This document shows positions 36,661 to 38,910 of a DNA stretch of 38,910 nucleotides, piece after piece. The notes beneath the pieces were generated by a model. That model saw only the letters and a program-made list of their open reading frames with translations, ran no database searches and had not been told where the DNA came from. The stretch is from Halococcus thailandensis JCM 13552. Its GTDB lineage: Archaea > Halobacteriota > Halobacteria > Halobacteriales > Halococcaceae. How positions within the stretch are numbered: position 1 is the first letter of the stretch; the number at the start of each line of letters is the position of its first letter. The stretch covers positions 1-38,910 of the forward strand of contig NZ_AOMF01000155.1 in NCBI RefSeq assembly GCF_000336715.1, written 5' to 3'. The position numbers were made by a program, and so were the translations under genes.

Positions 36661-36670
36661 CTGTTAAGTG
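36661..36670 (-). promoter_or_regulatory. TATA-like element for the 29-residue peptide operon
   Basis: CACTTAACAG on the minus strand predicts initiation at or within a base or two of the ATG at 36637. Confidence 0.5.
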
Positions 36671-36720
36671 CTTCAATTGTCGCGGCTCGCCGGACGGTTT
36701 GTTCGCCGATTCTTTTGTGG

Positions 36721-37407
36721 TCACTCACCGTGCCAGGAGCCGGGCACGTCGATCACGTACTGACCGTCCTCCTGGAGGGCGATGATGTACTCCTCGCGGT
36801 TGTACAGCTCCATCAGATTGAGCTCGTACTGGCCGGGTTCGAGGATCTTGATGCTCTCGAACTGGTCGTCGAGCTCCTGCCGGAGCGCCGCCATCTCTGC
36901 ATCGTCCGCACCGTCGGCGTCGCTGGCATCGCCGTCGTCAGCGGGATCGGTGGGATCGGCGGAGGGGTCCGTTTCGCCTGCGGAGAGAGTGGCGGAGTCG
37001 TCGCTAGTGGCGGAGTCGTCGCTGGCCGGTGTGTGCTCGGAGTTCGGGGCCGCACCCACTGCGGGATCGTCCGACGACGCCACGTCGCGACGGGCGTTCG
37101 CCTGTGCGCCGTCCTCGGTTTCGACTGCAGCGGGAGCATCGGAGTCGGTAGTCGGCGGTCCGTCGGGCGGTGCGTCGTTCGGCCCATCGGTGGCCGGCGG
37201 TGGCTGTGTGGCTGCTGGATCGTCGGGAGGGTGGTCCGTGGCTGCTGCGTCGGTGCGTTCGTCCGCCGACCGAGCGGCGCTCGCTTCGCGCGCATCGGCC
37301 GCCGGTTCGAATTTGAACTTGTTGCCGCCACAGTCCGGACAGCCCGACAGCATCTCCTTCGAGCCGTCGGGGAACGTGTGGCCGCACTCCGTACACTGGT
37401 GGGGCAT
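36721..37407 (-). CDS. oapC: Origin-associated Zn-ribbon protein OapC
   Basis: This 228-residue protein has an N-terminal zinc ribbon with Cys5, Cys8, Cys23 and Cys26 (CTEC, CPDC), a long disordered linker (about 35-170) rich in Asp, Pro, Ala and Ser, and a conserved C-terminal domain (SIKILEPGQYELNLMELY, then QYVIDVPGSWHGE). This arrangement is the DUF2072/OapC type found beside haloarchaeal origins. Biochemical role is unknown. It follows oapB on the same strand after 70 bp. The linker contains an 18-bp tandem duplication. Confidence 0.85.
   Translation of the reverse strand: MPHQCTECGHTFPDGSKEMLSGCPDCGGNKFKFEPAADAREASAARSADERTDAAATDHPPDDPAATQPPPATDGPNDAPPDGPPTTDSDAPAAVETEDGAQANARRDVASSDDPAVGAAPNSEHTPASDDSATSDDSATLSAGETDPSADPTDPADDGDASDADGADDAEMAALRQELDDQFESIKILEPGQYELNLMELYNREEYIIALQEDGQYVIDVPGSWHGE
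36988..37023 (-). repeat. 18-bp perfect tandem duplication inside oapC
   Basis: AGTGGCGGAGTCGTCGCT occurs at 36988-37005 and again at 37006-37023, adding one SDDSAT unit to the disordered linker without shifting the frame. Confidence 0.85.
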
Positions 37408-37477
37408 TAGCGGGACGTGGCCGCCGAGTGCAAAGAGGGCGTCGGCGGCGTTGCAGGGGAAAGGATGGTCGGTACGG

Positions 37478-37876
37478 TCACGTACGAGTGACGAGCGCCG
37501 AGATGAGCGTCTCGTCCTTGTGGAGCGTTTCGAGGCGGTTGGCCGGCCCGATGACGGTGAGCTTCGTCTCCGTCTCGCGGCCCATCAGTCGGTCGAAGAA
37601 CCCGCCGCTCGATTTCGACGAACCGGGATAGGTCTCGATCTCGATGCCGGTGAACTCGTCGGGGCTGATCTCGGTCATCGTCACCTCGATGAGCTTCGAC
37701 TCCTCTTCCGGGTCGAGCCCTTCCTCCAGAATGACGATGTTGCCGTCGTGGACGCTGTCGAGGATCAGGCGGATCTTCTCCATGCTCGCGAGCTGGTCCA
37801 TCCGCTCGCCGCTGATCATGTCCAGCTGGACGCCGCTGCCGTCGGCGTCGCCGGTGGAGTCGTCTGCTTCGGACAT
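37478..37876 (-). CDS. oapB: Origin-associated protein OapB
   Basis: This 132-residue protein fits the DUF2073/OapB family: an acidic tail, then VQLDMISGERMDQLASMEKI, RLILDSVHDGNIVILEEGLD and ETKLTVIGPANRLETLHK. It is soluble with a likely alpha/beta fold and no catalytic motif. Its ATG overlaps the oapA stop (TGATG), so it is coupled to the GTPase and probably works with it. Identification rests on recalled family sequence plus the oapA-oapB-oapC order. Confidence 0.87.
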   Translation of the reverse strand: MSEADDSTGDADGSGVQLDMISGERMDQLASMEKIRLILDSVHDGNIVILEEGLDPEEESKLIEVTMTEISPDEFTGIEIETYPGSSKSSGGFFDRLMGRETETKLTVIGPANRLETLHKDETLISALVTRT

Positions 37877-38508
37877 CAGCCGAAGTACTCCGCGATTTTC
37901 TCGTAGACTTCGTCCATGTTCTCACCTTCGAGCGCCGACAGCGGGACCGTCTCGTGCTGGGGGAAGGCGTTCTTGATGCGCTGGATGCTCGCGTCCTCGA
38001 GATCGATCTTGTTGGCGAAGATCAGGACGGGGAGATCCTGACTCTCGATGATGCCGACGAGCATCGTGTTCACCTGCGTGAAGGGATCCTCGGCGGAATC
38101 GAGCACGTAGATGACGCCGTCGACGTCCTCGCGCAGCCAGTGCATCGCCTCGGCGACGCCCTCGGTGGCCTCGCGCGAGCGGCGCACGGCGTCGTCCTTC
38201 TCCATGTCGTGTTCGATGAACTCCTCGTAGTCGACCTTGGTCGCGACGCCGGGCGTGTCGACGATGTCGATGTTCACCGACTTGCCGTTGCGCTCGATCT
38301 CGATGTCTTCCTTCCGGCGCGCACGCCGCGTCTCGTGGGGGATATGGCTCTCCGGCCCCACGGCATCGCCGGTCCAATCGCGTGCGATGCGGTTCGCGAG
38401 CGTCGTCTTGCCGGCGTTCGGCGGCCCGTAGATACCGATTCGCTGCTGTTGCTGCCCGCTCGAAAAGAGGTTCGAGATGCTTTTTCTGAGTCCTGCGAAT
38501 AGTCCCAT
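37876..38508 (-). CDS. oapA: Origin-associated Era-like GTPase OapA
   Basis: This 210-residue GTPase shows G1 GPPNAGKT (28-35), G3 DTPG (84-87) and G4 NKID (166-169), with the G5-like SALEG near 196. The N-terminal GLRKSISNLFSSGQQQQR is polar and could mediate localisation. In haloarchaea this gene stands next to the main orc1/cdc6-linked origin; its job there is not established. The ATG at 38508 is chosen over one at 38565 because the TATA-like GTTTAAG (38565-38571) would place transcription start near 38540. It leads the oapABC operon running away from the origin. Confidence 0.93.
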   Translation of the reverse strand: MGLFAGLRKSISNLFSSGQQQQRIGIYGPPNAGKTTLANRIARDWTGDAVGPESHIPHETRRARRKEDIEIERNGKSVNIDIVDTPGVATKVDYEEFIEHDMEKDDAVRRSREATEGVAEAMHWLREDVDGVIYVLDSAEDPFTQVNTMLVGIIESQDLPVLIFANKIDLEDASIQRIKNAFPQHETVPLSALEGENMDEVYEKIAEYFG

Positions 38509-38564
38509 TATTCTCTCCCACCCGCCCGCCGGGCGAATCCGGACGTACAACGATATCGCATACA

Positions 38565-38571
38565 CTTAAAC
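38565..38571 (-). promoter_or_regulatory. TATA-like element for the oapA operon
   Basis: The minus strand reads GTTTAAG, a standard haloarchaeal TATA form, placing the start near 38540 with a leader of about 32 nt. Confidence 0.55.
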
Positions 38572-38723
38572 CCACGTCAGACACGTATCAGGCTTGCTGA
38601 TTCGATCGAACGGTCGCCCTGTCCGAGCTCACACAGTCCGATCGACGATTGTTCTCATCGTACCGACCGTCGATCGATCGCCGCTTCTTCCTCCACTCCA
38701 CTCTCCCTTTCTTCTCTCTTCCT

Positions 38724-38757
38724 TTCTTCACTGACGATGCATGTTATTCTAGCACAT
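38724..38757 (+). repeat. Left arm of the origin inverted repeat
   Basis: This 34-bp arm starts TTCTTCACTGACGATGC and ends TTCTAGCACAT. It is the perfect reverse complement of 38877-38910, with a 119-bp interval between arms. Confidence 0.97.
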
Positions 38758-38765
38758 TCTTCCGT

Positions 38766-38793
38766 ACCCCCACCCCTTCGTTTCGAGTGGAAC
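38766..38793 (-). promoter_or_regulatory. Origin recognition box (ORB) with G-rich tail
   Basis: On the minus strand the element reads GTTCCACTCGAAACGAAGG at its core, followed by GGTGGGGGT. The TCCAC...GAAAC core and trailing G run match the haloarchaeal ORB bound by Orc1/Cdc6. Only this copy is visible; others probably lie to the right. Confidence 0.85.
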
Positions 38794-38876
38794 AGGGATA
38801 GGGCGGTGTGTGGCGAGGTGGATCTCGTGGGACGAGACGGCGAACGAAGCCACGACAGGACGATGAATCATCTAGG

Positions 38877-38910
38877 ATGTGCTAGAATAACATGCATCGT
38901 CAGTGAAGAA
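38877..38910 (-). repeat. Right arm of the origin inverted repeat
   Basis: Perfect reverse complement of the left arm (38724-38757). It reaches the last base of the window, so the true repeat may be longer than 34 bp. Confidence 0.97.

Larger units (their letters stand above)
38509..38910. other. Left part of a chromosomal replication origin (oriC), non-coding
   Basis: This 402-bp end of the window has no coding frame of note. In order it holds the oapA promoter (38565-38571), an unremarkable 110 bp, a polypyrimidine tract (38684-38729), one arm of a long inverted repeat (38724-38757), an ORB-like element with a G-rich tail (38766-38793), a short inverted repeat TCTCGT/ACGAGA (38823-38837), and the other arm (38877-38910) at the very end. 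Neighbouring oapABC and the ORB match support an origin. The AT-rich unwinding element and orc1/cdc6 are expected beyond the right edge. Confidence 0.8.

Noticed and set aside
38823-38837. TCTCGT/ACGAGA inverted repeat as a second origin element
   Set aside because: A 6-bp stem is expected by chance in this length of GC-rich DNA, and it does not match the ORB core.

Overview
The window is high-GC chromosomal DNA from a halophilic archaeon (class Halobacteria). The evidence is the strongly acidic proteins, GC-rich third codon positions, mostly leaderless genes with a TATA-like box about 25-30 bp before the start codon, Tat and lipobox secretion signals, LysW-type arginine genes, and an oapABC block beside a haloarchaeal origin-recognition element. 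The genus cannot be fixed from sequence alone; Halococcus is only a weak guess. No rRNA, tRNA, CRISPR array or insertion sequence was found.

Positions 1-4765 hold the end of an arginine operon (argC-argB-argD-argE-argF) with stop/start overlaps at every junction. It converts LysW-bound glutamate to ornithine and then citrulline. A small helix-turn-helix regulator follows. Positions 5234-16489 are a second amino-acid block: an HtrA-like lipoprotein protease diverging from thrC, a small conserved pair with an NhaC antiporter, divergent serA and serB, the metY-metX pair for homocysteine synthesis, and a class V aminotransferase that could fill the phosphoserine transamination step. A lower-GC flavin monooxygenase (16621-17763) looks foreign to its surroundings.

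Positions 17914-32605 mix repair and nucleotide metabolism: bacterial-type NAD-dependent ligase ligA, an ABC exporter pair, a methionine-rich lipoprotein, a membrane-spanning calcium-repeat/winged-helix protein, uvrC, an nrdA-nrdB-thioesterase operon and uvrB. The NrdB ligand set and a Phe at the radical-tyrosine position mark a class Ic (Mn/Fe-type) ribonucleotide reductase. Positions 32809-36637 hold a rhodanese, a methyltransferase, several uncharacterised haloarchaeal proteins and a 29-residue membrane peptide.

The right end (36721-38910) is the most notable region. The origin-associated genes oapC, oapB and oapA run leftward away from a 402-bp non-coding stretch. That stretch contains an ORB-like element with a G-rich tail, a 46-nt polypyrimidine tract, and a perfect inverted repeat of at least 34 bp whose right arm runs to the last base. 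This is best read as the left edge of a chromosomal replication origin, with the orc1/cdc6 gene expected just outside the window. Other points for follow-up are the hairpin set in the serA leader, a palindrome upstream of nrdA, and a hairpin plus T-rich tract on the minus strand at 21955-21997 with no gene to terminate.
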